Shown: in pieces, positions 23,220-41,907 of the stretch | Layout: each line of letters begins with the position of its first letter | How positions within the stretch are numbered: the first letter of the stretch is position 1 | Assembly: GCA_009760855.2 (NCBI GenBank) | Contig: WPIO01000009.1 | Location: 7,994,501 to 8,058,500 of the forward strand | Source of the DNA: Cristatella mucedo | Lineage: Eukaryota > Bryozoa > Phylactolaemata > Cristatellidae | Length of the DNA stretch: 64,000 nt | Direction: 5' to 3' | The notes under the pieces: generated by a model | Seen by the model: the letters and a program-made list of their open reading frames with translations, nothing else | Told to the model about the DNA's origin: nothing | Databases searched by the model: none | Made by a program: the position numbers and the translations under genes

Positions 23220-23346
23220 TGCGTGTGCGTGTATGTGTGTATTTGTGAGCGCGAATGTGTGCGTGGGCGCTCGCGTGAGTGTGCGTGTGAGTGTGGGTGT
23301 ATGTGTGGTTGTGTGTGTGTGGGTGTGTGTGTGTGTGTGTGTGTGT
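23103..23346. repeat. Compound (TA)n / (TG)n microsatellite
   Basis: TA repeats to 23170, TG repeats 23171-23220, then degenerate GTGTGC/GTGAGT variants to 23346. Accounts for the cysteine/valine-rich apparent ORFs. Confidence 0.97.
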
Positions 23347-23885
23347 TTGCGTATGAGTGAGATCGTAGTTGATACTTACATCATTGGTCCCGCGGTATTA
23401 TTGGCTTATTTTCGCAATTTCGTCCAGAAGATCAGCTATCGCCTGAGAGTCTGTCAGTCTCGCACGGGCTCGAGCTCTGGTACGGAAACAAAAACAAGAC
23501 CCGTAAAACTTGTATAGACAACCGAAGTAGACTATGGACACGAGTATTTATTCGCTTCACAAGAAGCTCAATAGTAAGCGACCCTATACTGAGTAGAGGG
23601 TACGGGAAGAGGAAACTCTAAATATTAGTGCCCGATGTGGAATATATTACCCGAATAACGCCCAGATCTTGATCGTGGGCGAAGAAAAAGCGAATCATAA
23701 ATGCTTCATCGACGCAATTCTTTTGAACGGCAGATTTTGAGAAAACCCAGAAGAGGGGTTTATACCAATGGAGTATCACCATTCACTCTAAGCGATCCTT
23801 TGTCGTTGGTTATTCGTCCTATTGCTCTTCGAATACAGTGAATCGAGGTAGGCGTCTCAACGATCTCGCAAAAGTGACTTGGGGT
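23347..23885. other. Unassigned
   Basis: Mixed, moderately CpG-containing sequence without a recognisable gene. Confidence 0.3.
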
Positions 23886-23887
23886 AA

Positions 23888-24000
23888 TTATAATAATAAC
23901 GGATCTTTTGAGTTGCACCATAAGAGAGCAAAATCTCCATCTAGGTGCTTTACAATTCCCTGCAAAAGAAGCAGTAATAAAAAGTTAGTGACATACCGGG
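23888..24000 (-). mobile_element. LINE-A 3' tail fragment (diverged)
   Basis: TAATTATAATAATAACGGATC, mutated hairpin, GGTGCTTTACAATTCCCTGC. Confidence 0.55.
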
Positions 24001-24205
24001 TTTCATGCTTAATAAGCTAGCAAAAGCACTCAAGCACTTTCACTTATTTAAGCATGCAAAAACACAGGGGTAGTCACTCAGATCCACCGGTGAGTAAGAC
24101 CTTTGTTATTAACATCCACTAAATCATGCTTATGTAAGCACCGAAAGCACACGCGAAAAAATTACGGGCTCACAGGAGCCCTGGAAAAGTTGTGTGGAAC
24201 ATATA

Positions 24206-24330
24206 ATAATAAAAATACATTTGATGTAGCGTCATCAGAGAACTCAATCTCTTTCTAGATACTTTAAATTTGCTGCAAAGGAAGCACGATCAAATGGTTA
24301 TCGGTAGAATGCTCAGTAAAAAACGATGCC
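24206..24330 (-). mobile_element. LINE-A 3' tail fragment
   Basis: AATAATAAAAATACATTTGA, GAGAACTCAATCTCTTTCTA (hairpin), TTTGCTGCAAAGGAAGCACG. Confidence 0.75.
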
Positions 24331-24467
24331 TTTTTTTAGCTAAGATTTAAATGATCATAGTGATGTTAATGATTCACAATGACGGTAACGAATTTCAGGC
24401 TGTGACAGATACTAGTTCAAGACTTTTGGCATGTAAGAATTAAGACCCGATCATAATAGTAGTAATA

Positions 24468-24534
24468 ATTATAATACATTTGTCTGGCACTATCAGATGA
24501 CTCAAGTCTTGTTCTAAGCACTTTACTTATATGT

Positions 24535-24536
<2 letters not shown>
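24468..24536 (-). mobile_element. LINE-A 3' tail fragment (diverged)
   Basis: Tail repeats and a decayed hairpin; cut by the (TA)n tract that follows. Confidence 0.5.

Positions 24537-24537
<1 letters not shown>

Positions 24538-24567
<30 letters not shown>
24538..24567. repeat. (TA)n microsatellite
   Basis: About 15 TA units between a LINE-A tail and a SINE-2 tail. Confidence 0.95.
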
Positions 24568-24570
<3 letters not shown>

Positions 24571-24703
24571 CATTTGTATAGCGCCCTAAGATAACGTAAT
24601 CTCTATTTAGGCGCTTCACATATGCCTCCGGGCTCGAGCCCACGACCTCAGCCAGACCTTGGTTGGGGCAAGCACCACCGATGGACCAAACCAGCTCGGA
24701 GTA
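24567..24703 (-). mobile_element. SINE-2 (tRNA-derived), inverted
   Basis: ATTCATTTGTATAGCGCCCT, TCTATTTAGGCGCTTCACAT, GGGCTCGAGCCCACGACCTC, ending CCAAACCAGCTCGG: the full SINE-2 on the minus strand. Confidence 0.85.
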
Positions 24704-24709
24704 TGCTTT

Positions 24710-25005
24710 AAAGGACGCATAATCAAATTATTAGTGGTAGCATTCACAGTGTCAACAAGCATCACATGGCTAGAGATGACATGCACAGTGTCAACACGTA
24801 AAATATGGTCTGTGGTAGCACGCACAGTGTCAGCACACATAAGCACACGAAGGACGAATCGCAAGGACCCAGCAAATGCTGTGATGAGCAGGTGCGTTGA
24901 AGCTTCATTTTAAATGTCTTCAAATCAGGGGATTCCGTGCCGTCAGTCGAAAGTGAGCTTTAGGCTTGGGGAGCATGCCAACTAAAGGCACTGTCATCAA
25001 AAGGT
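24710..25005 (-). mobile_element. LINE-A 3' UTR fragment, inverted
   Basis: CACAGTGTCAACACGTAAAA, GCACACATAAGCACACGAAG and GACCCAGCAAATGCTGTGAT match the LINE-A 3' UTR, then the RT C-terminal end. Its own tail has been replaced by the SINE-2. Confidence 0.8.
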
Positions 25006-26100
25006 TTTCTATTCTATTCGAAGAGCCGCCGTTGGCAGGAAGCCGAAGAGCAGGCGGTTCAAGAGCATACGGGGAGGAGTGTGATGCTCGGGGGGGGGGG
25101 GGTACGTAAGCTGGTGCTTGTGAGTGACGAGTGAAGCGACCTGTTGGTAGTGAAGCGACCTGTAGATGTGACGTTCTAGCTCCCCCCAGCGGTTAATAGG
25201 CAAGACGGGCTGTTAAGTTTTGCACCACGATTGCAGACGAATTAGGCACAGGCCTGGAGTTCAGAACGAAAGAAGTTGCAGTAATGCTGGCGCGACGTCA
25301 CAAATCGGCTTTTTCAAACCGACTGTTGTCTAAGCAGGCCCTAATTTTGGTATTGTCCCCCAGCGGGAAGTACGCCTGGATAACAATGTAGGCAACGGGC
25401 TCATCCAACGATGAGTAGTTTTGGAACAGCACGCTCAGAACAGGAATGCTTAGAAAGGGAATTAAGCGAGTTAAATGAGAAGAGGCCTAGAAGGGCTGAA
25501 TGACATTTAGAAGCGGGTATCGTCTGCTCAGATAAGAAAGCCAATTAAAAGGATAATCATGCGGTGCTTGTATAGAACACTAAGAGAATTGATTCTCTAT
25601 CCAGCCGATTTCCAGCTCGCTGAGACAGTTTTTGGCAATGCCATCCGTTAGAGGGGAGAGTATATACACTGACGTAGACAGTGAAAAGAAGAAGGTCGGA
25701 GATCGAACTTTGATGCATCGTATGTTTAGTCCAAGACCAATCCGTCATACATGTTAAGGACTTCCTCTATGATCCACGGCCATTTACATTAACAATTTAA
25801 CATCTCTCCTGAGGTATGACCCAGAGCAGTTTAGTGCTGTGCCAGTTCTAGTTAGACATAGGTGGAGTGACTCCTGAGTGATTACTAGTGGTCATTAGTT
25901 TCAAATGCTGCTGAGAGCTCCAGGATTACTGGGACACAGGCCTAACCCTGATTAGCATTAATAGAAAAGTCAAAAGATCATTGTATATTCGTAGCAGACC
26001 AGTTTCCTCGGAATGGTTTTTTCTGCATCCCAATTAGAACTAGCTAGAAATTTCAGTCAGACTCAAGTGACAACGCACCACTGAAACTGCTCATCCGTAT
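25006..26100. other. Unassigned
   Basis: A 13-G run at 25089 and a short SINE-2/LINE-A tail-like piece near 25565-25605. The rest is unrecognised. Confidence 0.3.
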
Positions 26101-26105
26101 GACCA

Positions 26106-26935
26106 ATGACATCCTATGCAGCAACGATGGTGGGAAATTGTTTTACTACGGTAGTGTTGCTCGATCTATCGGCCTCCGTCGACACTATTGATCCCGATAT
26201 GCTACGTGAAAGATTGAGAACATCGGCTGATCTGGCAGACGAGGCAGACGAGGCGTGGTTCAAATCGTACTTGTCCGGTCGTGCTCAATCCACGTCGTGT
26301 GGCGGTCACGTCTCATCCCTTACGGCAGTCGCCAGTAGTGTCGAACCCGTTACCGTTGTCCTCGGTCCTCTGTTGTCCTCCATTAATACTGAACCTCCGG
26401 GATAAGTGAGTCTGGCCCATGGGATCGGCTACCACTTCTATGCTGATAATACTCTGCTGTATTTGTCGCTTAAACCGTCGGAATCTGCCAAAGCGACTAA
26501 TAAACTTAATGCTTGCATGAATGCAGTTTTTTTTATTGTCGGCAAGCTTCCTAAACGACAATAAAAACTGAACTGCTACTCATAAGACATCCTATACGTG
26601 TGGCTGTACTAAAAGACTCTACTCTTCTAATTGGAGATGCAGTTGTACGACCGTCGCCGTGTGCTTGGAATTTAGTTGTCGCATTGACACCTGCATACAT
26701 TTTAAAGTTTCACTAATTAGACTGCCTCCAAAGCTAACTATCATGTCCGATCTCTATCTAAGATTAAGGGATGTCAACCATGTTTCAAAAAATTTAACTA
26801 GCTCACCGGTTCTGTCAGTGCTACATTATTGCAATTCCACTTTGGCTGGGAGACCAGAAAAGCTATTAGGCCGCTGCAGCTAGTGATGAATATGGCTGCA
26901 AGGCTAGTTAAAAAAATCCCAGAGGCTCATCCACT
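26106..26935 (+). mobile_element. LINE-B reverse transcriptase fragment
   Basis: TVVLLDLSASVDTIDPDMLR (RT motif A region), VEPVTVVLGPLLSSINTE, then HFYADNTLLYLSLKPSES where the second Asp of YADD is Asn, and later RPLQLVMNMAARLV. Several stops; cut at its right end by a LINE-A tail. Confidence 0.82.
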
Positions 26936-26937
26936 AA

Positions 26938-27030
26938 CAAGGGAAATAATAATAATAATACATTTGCATATCACTCTCAAAGAACTGAATTTCTTTCTAG
27001 GCACTTTAAGTTGCTGTCACGACCAATAAA
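26938..27030 (-). mobile_element. LINE-A 3' tail fragment
   Basis: AATAATAATAATAATACATT then a mutated hairpin; inserted into or next to the LINE-B fragment. Confidence 0.7.
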
Positions 27031-27665
27031 GTAACTTAACTTGCAGTATTTCTAATGGTGGGTAGCAACAGGTCTTTGTTTGTCATAAGGATTACGTGGG
27101 ACGGGGTCTGGAGGAATAGTGGTCTGTTTTAGCATGGGAGACAAATCTGTCGATGGACGTACAGGAGGTTAAAGAAAAAGAGTACTGCAATCAGGGGCTG
27201 AAATCTGGAATGGACGGCAGTGTGGGAATGGAGTGCACAATCCGCTTCGTCGTTAGCTGCGCAGATTGTAGAGAAGCGCTCCGACAAGCTAATCAAGTTT
27301 CCTCTATTGAGTATTATCAAGTCTGGGTTGTATCACATTGCAGTATGCTAGCTTAGGAGAGGTTAACAGGGCGGCCGATAGAGAAAATGCACTCACTTTC
27401 GGGGCTGGTGATCTGTGTGATTCAAATATTTGTCTGTAAAATGCGGGCATAGCCTTTACTCAACATGGATTGGAACGAAAATAGTCCTTCAATGACAGGG
27501 ATGCCGAGACTTTGGCTGTCTTTTCAAGCCTACATTTAGAATTCCTTGCTTTCTCCGTGTCAGCTGCAAAATAGCTGGCTTCGGGCGGCGACAGTCCTGC
27601 CGTTTTATCTGAGATAATCATTTCGGACGTGGCTAGCATTGCGTTACAGAATTATATCAAGGAGG
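27031..27665. other. Unassigned
   Basis: No recognisable gene or repeat. Confidence 0.3.
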
Positions 27666-27669
27666 TAAA

Positions 27670-27857
27670 GTGATAGTAATGGCTCACTAGGTAAGGCGGT
27701 TGCTTTTCGCGACCTCGGCCCTGAGGTCGTGGGTTTGAATTTTGTGGTGGGCGATCCTTTATCGCCACTGCAAGCGGTGGTGATAGCCATAAAGGCTCTT
27801 CTGTCGCTATAAAAAAAGAGGCTGTTAAATCAGCTAGTATTTATTTATTTTATTTTA
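27670..27857 (+). mobile_element. SINE-1
   Basis: GGCTCACTAGGTAAGGCGGT, GGTCGTGGGTTTGAATTTTG, GCCACTGCAAGCGGTGGTGA, ending TATTTATTTATTTTATTTTA. Confidence 0.9.
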
Positions 27858-28970
27858 GTAGGGTCGAGCAGAAGAGCAGAGGATGCATTTTCACTGAGGT
27901 CAGCAACTATGGCTAGAGACTTAAGGTACAGGTTCTTGACGAGCACCTGACATCGAAACAGAAGCGCATTTCCTGAAAGAGGGTTGCCTGCAGGGATTGA
28001 TAAGGTACAATCGAGAAAGAAAGTTTGCTCGAGTGTAGTGTTTTATACATGTAAGAGCTTCAAGAAAAGCATCGAGGCAGAAAGACCCAGAAGGTGCAAG
28101 CATTATGAAACGCATCTGATCAGATGGGCTGTCAAAAAAAATATTTTTAAATCATCCATAATGAGAAGAGGGAGACTACCAGTGAAATGAAATTGGGATT
28201 GAAACATTGTGGGCTTGAAATAAAAAGAAAATCGGGCGACAGCGGATGCTCCGCTATCAGGTTTAAACAATGACTCAGCATAGAGAAATCATTTGGGAGA
28301 GTTTAGGTGATCACCGACCAAGTCAGTTCTCAGTCACAACGAAATTGTCGAGATCCGCATTAAGTATCAATCTCCTAATAACCACTAATTTATTGCAAAA
28401 GAGCAAACATTCTTAAGGCACAAGCTCGAAGCGGTTGCCGAGGTTAGTGTCAGCTTCATGTTTACATTACTAGGTTAGAGAAGTTAGCAGCAGCTCTAAC
28501 CAGAGAGCGTGGGGAGTGATGAGTAGAGTTAGCTGCCGTTCTAACGGTTGAGATGCTATAGCTAGTAACAACGATGCAGATATTAGTTTAGGGCAGGCAG
28601 CCCCACGCTGTCATACCAATTAAGTTGAGTGGGCGATACCCAACATGAACTTCATACAGATTCGGAAATATTCTCAAACGGTATGCTCAAGTGGTGCAGT
28701 AATTGCGTCTGATCTCGAATAATGAATTAAATGCAACTGATACAGTCAAAAAGGATTTTCTGACCCGTACCAATACTTTTCTTTCACGACCGACTTACCT
28801 TGAAGTCTCATTTTGAAGCTCACTTTCCGTACCAATCATAATTTTAACTAACACTCTTATAATTACCAGCTGCTTAACGAACCGACTAAATGATCTCGAT
28901 AGCTCTCGGTGCTCCCAAAAAGTCATTCAGTTGGTCATAAAGTCATTCAGTTGGTCATACAAGTTTAGTT
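27858..28970. other. Unassigned
   Basis: No recognisable gene. GTCATTCAGTTGGTCATA-type short direct repeats occur at 28920-28978 next to the LINE-A copy. Confidence 0.3.
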
Positions 28971-28974
28971 GGTC

Positions 28975-29538
28975 ATAAACTTCTCGCCGACCTGCACTGG
29001 CTACCAGTCAAACAACGGACCGACTTCAAGGTCTTGTCGCTCACTTTTAGGTCACTTCATTCTTTGGCTTCAGTCTATCTCTCAGATCTACTCCCCCACC
29101 AGGCCAAGCATCGTACCACCCGCCTCTCGGAATTCAACAGTTTACCAATACCTCGTACAAACCTCAAATCCTTTGGAGACCGTGCATTTAGTTCGTATGC
29201 TCCCAAAGCCTAGAACTCCCTCCCGACTTTCGTCAAAACATCCCCTGACTTGACCACATTTAAAAAGAACTTATAAACACACCTATTTAGGACAGCATTT
29301 AGTGGGTCCTTGTGATTCGTCCTTGATATGCTTATGCGTGCTGACACTGTGCATGCTGCCACTAACTACATTTGCATGCTGACCCTGTACATGTCACTCC
29401 TAACCATGTTATTCATGTTTATCCAGCATGATATTACTCACTTTTCAATTGCGTTTCCTTTTGCAGCAAATGTAAAGCGCCTAGAAAGAGATTGAGTTCT
29501 CCGAGGGCGCTCTATCAAGTGCATTATTATTATTATTA
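28975..29538 (+). mobile_element. LINE-A 3' end
   Basis: From LLADLHWLPVKQR-type coding sequence to the hairpin and ATT tail; premature stop at the NSLP position. Confidence 0.88.
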
Positions 29539-30008
29539 AACATGGCCACATTCGCATACTATTGCAATAAGAGTTGCGTTAACTTCTGGTATAAAAAAAT
29601 ACGTGCCACAGCACATTCACGTCTAGCAGAGCTGCAACAGCCGTATCAAGCTCATCGAGCCCTCAGGTCCTCTCAGGACTATGCAATAGCTGTCCAAGTC
29701 TTAGCTTAGAGACTAATGACAACTTTCGCTGCTGTTCTTCGAGCAATGGACTCGCTGAACCTCACTCAATCCATACAACTTTTTCTCCAGCTGCCGACTT
29801 TTCTTTTCAGCTCCTTCACTGGTAACCTTTTCTGCTGTTTCACCTCTTCACTATTTACTCCCTCAACTGTCTTTCTAATTCAGCTTTCTATTCATACAAT
29901 ATCTTGGCTGCACGAGACGAAGGCCATTCGTTAGCTATTAACGGAAATCTAAAGCGTTTAGGCTTTGAGGATGCTAAATGGAAAAAAGCAAGTCTGCTGG
30001 TACGCGAG
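29539..30008. other. Unassigned
   Basis: A 72-codon plus-strand frame (29716-29934) rich in Phe/Leu/Ser is probably chance. Confidence 0.3.
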
Positions 30009-30140
30009 CCTCGTTTATAGAACTATTTATAGTACCATAGTTTTCACGATGCTTGCAGCTGGCAATAAAGGACTACTTCCAGCAGGATTGGAACTCATGA
30101 CGTCATGGTCGTAAAGTGAGAGCACTTACCGTCATAGAAC
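30009..30140 (-). mobile_element. SINE-1, degraded
   Basis: CAGCTGGCAATAAAGGACTA, CAGCAGGATTGGAACTCATG; head lost. Confidence 0.6.
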
Positions 30141-30246
30141 AGCGTAAGTAACAACTGCTAACTCCTCAGGGCCCTGCACTGTTACCAGTGAAAATACACA
30201 CAACTACTGATGCTGTAAAAAATGGCTGTTGCTTAGGATGCTGGCA

Positions 30247-30340
30247 AAATAATACTAATAATAATAATACATTTGATAAGGCTCCCTCAGAGAACAATCT
30301 CTTTCTAGGCGCTTTACATTTGCTGCAAAGGAAGCAAATC
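30247..30340 (-). mobile_element. LINE-A 3' tail fragment
   Basis: AATAATAATAATACATTTGA, hairpin, TTTACATTTGCTGCAAAGGA. Confidence 0.8.
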
Positions 30341-30351
30341 AGCAAAATATT

Positions 30352-30511
30352 AGCTGATTTAACAGCGTCATTTGTATAGCAGCAGAAGAGCCTTAACGGC
30401 TATCACCACCGCTTGGAGTCGGCAATAAAAGGTCGCTCACTGCAGGATTCGAACCCACGACCTAGGTCGTAGAGAGCGAACACCTTCACTCCTGAGCTAT
30501 CCCCACGCCCC
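30352..30511 (-). mobile_element. SINE-1 (second subfamily)
   Basis: AGCTGATTTAACAGCGTCAT... with B box GGGTTCGAATCC and head GATAGCTCAGGAGTGAAGGT on the minus strand. Confidence 0.88.
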
Positions 30512-30560
30512 TTAACGCATGGTATTCAACAGCATGGCCTAAGCTCCCATGTTTGAACCT

Positions 30561-30730
30561 CGGTCTTAGCCGAGGGGTAAGGTGCTCGCTCGTTACAAGC
30601 CAGGGCCTCGGTTTGTGCTGCAGTAGGTAATGCTTTATCGCCAACTGCAAGCCGAGTGATCGGCGTTAAGGCTCTTCTGCCGCGATATAAATGAGGCTTT
30701 TTGATGAGTCAACCTTTACTTTTTTACTTA
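30561..30730 (+). mobile_element. SINE-1 (second subfamily)
   Basis: GTCTTAGCCGAGGGGTAAGG, AGGTGCTCGCTCG, then body and AAATGAGGCTTTTTGATGAG. Confidence 0.75.
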
Positions 30731-31262
30731 ACGTTAATCGCTGTGATACAAATCTTACCTGTGACTAACAAATCCTAACCGACTGCATGCACTATCAAAT
30801 AAGTTATGTCAGGCCACTCAAACAAACAAACAAATCGCAGCAGGAAGCAAAAACCGATTATGCAACAGACACATAATTGTATTACAGTCAAACAAAAACT
30901 CTGTGCACGACGTCTTGTGGATACCGTCAGCCACAACAGCCAGACACTGCTGTCAGGATTTTAAATACATAACCAGACTATTGTCAGGCTCTTGCTAGTT
31001 TCAACCCTATCCCAGCATCTAAAAGGCCTCACGTGAGTCTCAAGAATTGGCGCAACATATACAATACCAATACACTTTTAAACACCTGGATTTCAGTATA
31101 AAAATGCTGAGCACTCCAGCGAATTTTAACTTCATCCCTTTAGGCCGAGCATCAAGAAGGGTCATCAATGCTTCAAGTGGCTCGGCTTCTAGTGCTGTAT
31201 AGATGATCCCACGGAAAGCCATTGCAATAAAACGGACGGAAGTGAGTTGTGTTGAAATGTCC

Positions 31263-38800
<7,538 letters not shown>

Positions 38801-39459
38801 CGCTGTCGCATAGATGCAGACAAACAACGCATGCGCTGTAGCATTGACATCCGGTATGCGGCACACGTCATTTCAGTGCGTCCATCGCGCTTTCCGGCAC
38901 TTGTAGGCCTGCTAATGCAAGGCGCTGCATGGATGCAGTCGAGCTTCATTTTTTGAGTGATTTTAATTATTATCCACTACAGCTGAAGTGTTTGATGAAT
39001 TTTTGCATTAAAGTGCTGCGTCAGAATGCCACTTCATCATTTAGGTGTGGTGCCGTAAAACTAATGCGAAGTGGGACGCTCGCCGATCGCCAGCTGTTGG
39101 CCGTAGATTAGATTTACTGCGTCTTCTGCAAGTCAGATATGATGGACTAGCCCTCTTAGCGACCTTGTATCAATGTGAACATAATAAGGAAGTTTCTGTT
39201 CAGCATGATTGTCATGTGACCGGAACGGAAACGGGGGGGGGGGCTCTGACTCCTGGTACGCTCCCCATAATGAGTGAAAATACCGTACGCGCCTCGGGGT
39301 GCTTGAGGGTTCGCCTTTCTTCTGGCAGTAGTCGTGTAGCACACTCTCAGCACTAGCTGTTGCGACCGCTTATGCTCGAATTCTCGACTTTCGCACAAAA
39401 CACCGCTAGTATCGGGCGCTAGGCCTCGCATCCTTTGGGTGGTTATCGGCAGAACTAGC

Positions 39460-39467
39460 GCCTAGAG
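39460..39467. repeat. Left target-site duplication of the hAT MITE
   Basis: GCCTAGAG, with TA at the centre as is typical of hAT targets; pairs with GCCCAGAG at 39654-39661. Confidence 0.8.
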
Positions 39468-39653
39468 CAGCGGTTCTCAGCCTGTGGGTCACGACCCCTT
39501 TGGGAATCGAACAACCCTATCACACAGGGGTCGCCTACGACCATAAAACACGCATTTCCACATTTTGCACACCATAATTTTATGGTTGGGGCTCGCCACA
39601 ACATGAGGATCTGTATTAAAGGGTCGCGCCATTAGGAAGGCTGAGAACCGCTG
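39468..39653. mobile_element. hAT non-autonomous element (MITE), SPIN/OC1-like
   Basis: 186 bp bounded by perfect 16-bp terminal inverted repeats (CAGCGGTTCTCAGCCT). The flanking octamers GCCTAGAG (39460-39467) and GCCCAGAG (39654-39661) are an 8-bp target duplication with one mismatch, as expected for hAT insertion. The interior (GTGGGTCACGACCCCTTTGG; ATGGTTGGGG; CAACATGAGGA; GTATTAAAGGGTCGCG) closely matches the SPACE INVADERS (SPIN) and related OC1 short elements that I know from tetrapods and a few invertebrates. No transposase ORF is present. Assignment to SPIN rather than OC1 is from memory. Confidence 0.88.
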
Positions 39654-39661
39654 GCCCAGAG
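39654..39661. repeat. Right target-site duplication of the hAT MITE
   Basis: GCCCAGAG, differing from the left copy at one base, so the insertion is not brand new but not very old either. Confidence 0.75.
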
Positions 39662-40021
39662 AGAACTAGTCGCTCGGCTAGAGCAGTAGAAGCAGCTGCA
39701 CTGTGTGCATGTGTCCAGAAAATTGTAGAGCTCAGAAATGATCCAATCTGCCCATACCTCACAAAATGTCTCTTAGCACGTTAGCGTTAACAACTGCCTG
39801 TGGTGGAATGGCTCGCAATTATGTCCTATGAGCTCGGCGCCTAACCTTGAGCCTAACCTTGAGCGGAAGACTGCATATGAACAGCTGTGATAAGCAGGCT
39901 TACAAGTTGTGCAATATTTATTTGCGCAATTCGATTTGTTCACGACTTCCTACCTGGCGTGGATATAGGAAGAAACTCTTCATCTAGCGCGGCGTTTCGG
40001 CTCCTGAACTAAAGTCGCATG

Positions 40022-40260
40022 CAATGTAATGCAATCTATCTCCATCTGCAACTCCACGAAGCTACAAAGACTAAGTGGTTGTTACGCAGGAGAACTTTAT
40101 ATAGTGCACTACAGCCTACTAGCAGCTTTCGGTGTATATTACAGCAATATATCAGGAACCCAATATGAACGTAGTAGGCGATAAACTCTACAACAGGAAG
40201 AAGGAGGAGCCCAGGAGAGAGTCGTGCTGTGAATCGTGCTCGGCCCGAATGCCTCACTCA
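40022..40260 (-). mobile_element. LINE-B 3' end
   Basis: TGCAATGTAATGCAATCTATCT... CTCCACGAAG, GCAGGAGAACTTTATATAGT and on into diverged 3' UTR. Confidence 0.75.
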
Positions 40261-40334
40261 TAAAAAAAAAATCACAAACAGAAAGACACCGAGGATAAGA
40301 TTTAAGCACTTTATGACACAGGTCGCGATAATGG

Positions 40335-40395
40335 CCATAATAATAATAACAATACATGTTTACATCATACCTTGAGAACTGAATCTCTATCCAGG
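40335..40395 (-). mobile_element. LINE-A 3' tail fragment
   Basis: AATAATAATAACAATACATG then GAGAACTGAATCTCTATCCAGG; fused directly to a SINE-2. Confidence 0.6.
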
Positions 40396-40512
40396 TAAGG
40401 TGCTCGCCCCGACCAAGGTCTGGCTGAGGTCGTGGGCTCGAGCTCCGAGGCACACGTGAAGCGTCAGAATAAAGATCAAATTCTCTTGGGAGGCTATACA
40501 AATGAATTAAAC
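40391..40512 (+). mobile_element. SINE-2, 5'-truncated
   Basis: GGTAAGGTGCTCGCCCCGAC, GTGGGCTCGAGCTCCGAGGC, GGGAGGCTATACAAATGAAT. Confidence 0.82.
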
Positions 40513-41700
40513 TAATTTATTTGTTTACTCTTTGCCGGACAGTCGGCCAGGCTCAACAGCTAGGCTAGGCCTACCTACAGGGCTGAGTGGATTCTCATAC
40601 CCACGTTGTAATGCGGCCCTGAAATTTCCTCGGGTTTATCAGGGCATACGATAATAACCTAATACGTCTGCGCTCTTGCGTAGATCTGTTTATCCGACAC
40701 GAACGGAAGGACTAAAGTTGCATCGCCTTAGCCATAGCATCAGACTTTTTTGAAGCTGAAAGTACAACTAACTATCGCTTCAGATGTCTGTGTTCCCTAA
40801 CAAATACATATTGATATATCCGGACCATTTGGTTATATTTCAGGAGCCATCAATATTCTCTAGGTCCGATATTGTATGACCGACGTAGCGCATGGCGTTG
40901 GTTACAGCTTACTGCTGCTGCAAATCTCATTTACGTCTTTCCAATGTATTAGCCAGTAGGTTAGCTGTACGGACCTGTTGCTCTAGCTGCTCTACTCGAA
41001 CCGAGTAGGGATGGTAAGTACTGGATTATGTCTTTATGCGTCCTTGGTTGATGAAATTTCGACCGGGGCCCTGGTTGAGTGGCTGTCATATATTAATATT
41101 TACTAGTACTTCGTGAGACGATATCATGGTGCACTAGCGGCTCATCCGTTTATTATATATTTCGTCGCGAATCTGCGATGCGTCAAAGTCAAAGACTTGG
41201 GAGGCCCTTGCCACTCTGATCAGTCGACACCTATCCACGTGAGGGCACGGAGACAGCTACTATGGGTGCAGCAGACATATAGGGACTGCAATACACGGTG
41301 CATGAGATATATGATATACTGCGGTAGGGAGCTCCCAGCGCAGACATCCCGTGTCAGATGAAGTTATTCTTACTGTGTCCTAAGTGCCACCGAAATTACT
41401 GACACCTCCCTATTAAAGTGAGTGAGGAGGTACGCAGCATATTGACAACCCCTCCCGGCTCGACAAAGCAGCTACGACGCGTATTAACTAATCTTGTATC
41501 GATAGCAGCGGTGTTAAGTTAGAGCGTGACCTCTCTTCGGTTGGTGAACGAGAATAGTGGTCCGGATGTATACTTTTATTAGCAGAGAAAGCGTCAGCAG
41601 GGGGCATGACGAGTTCATTCGATCGATGCGATCGTAAGGAAACAGGACAAACCATTGGCTAGAGTAGTTATGCATTTATACGTACGATACAAGTGACTCA
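40513..41700. other. Unassigned
   Basis: No recognisable coding sequence or repeat. Confidence 0.3.
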
Positions 41701-41722
41701 GTAAGACTGCCCAGCTTGGAAA

Positions 41723-41746
41723 TATAATAATAATAATAATAATAAT
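41723..41746. repeat. (ATA)n microsatellite
   Basis: Eight ATA-type units, perhaps a relic LINE-A tail. Confidence 0.8.
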
Positions 41747-41907
41747 GACATTAATCATATATTTGGATAGATTGCCACACTAAGAAGATCGACGTTCCTT
41801 TGCCGCCAACTGTAAACTAACTTAAGTGTGTATCTTCTCTGTGCCTTCTAATGTCCCTTGCTTGAAGCGAAAGAGTGGTAATTCTATTACTGCTGATTAG
41901 TCATGCT

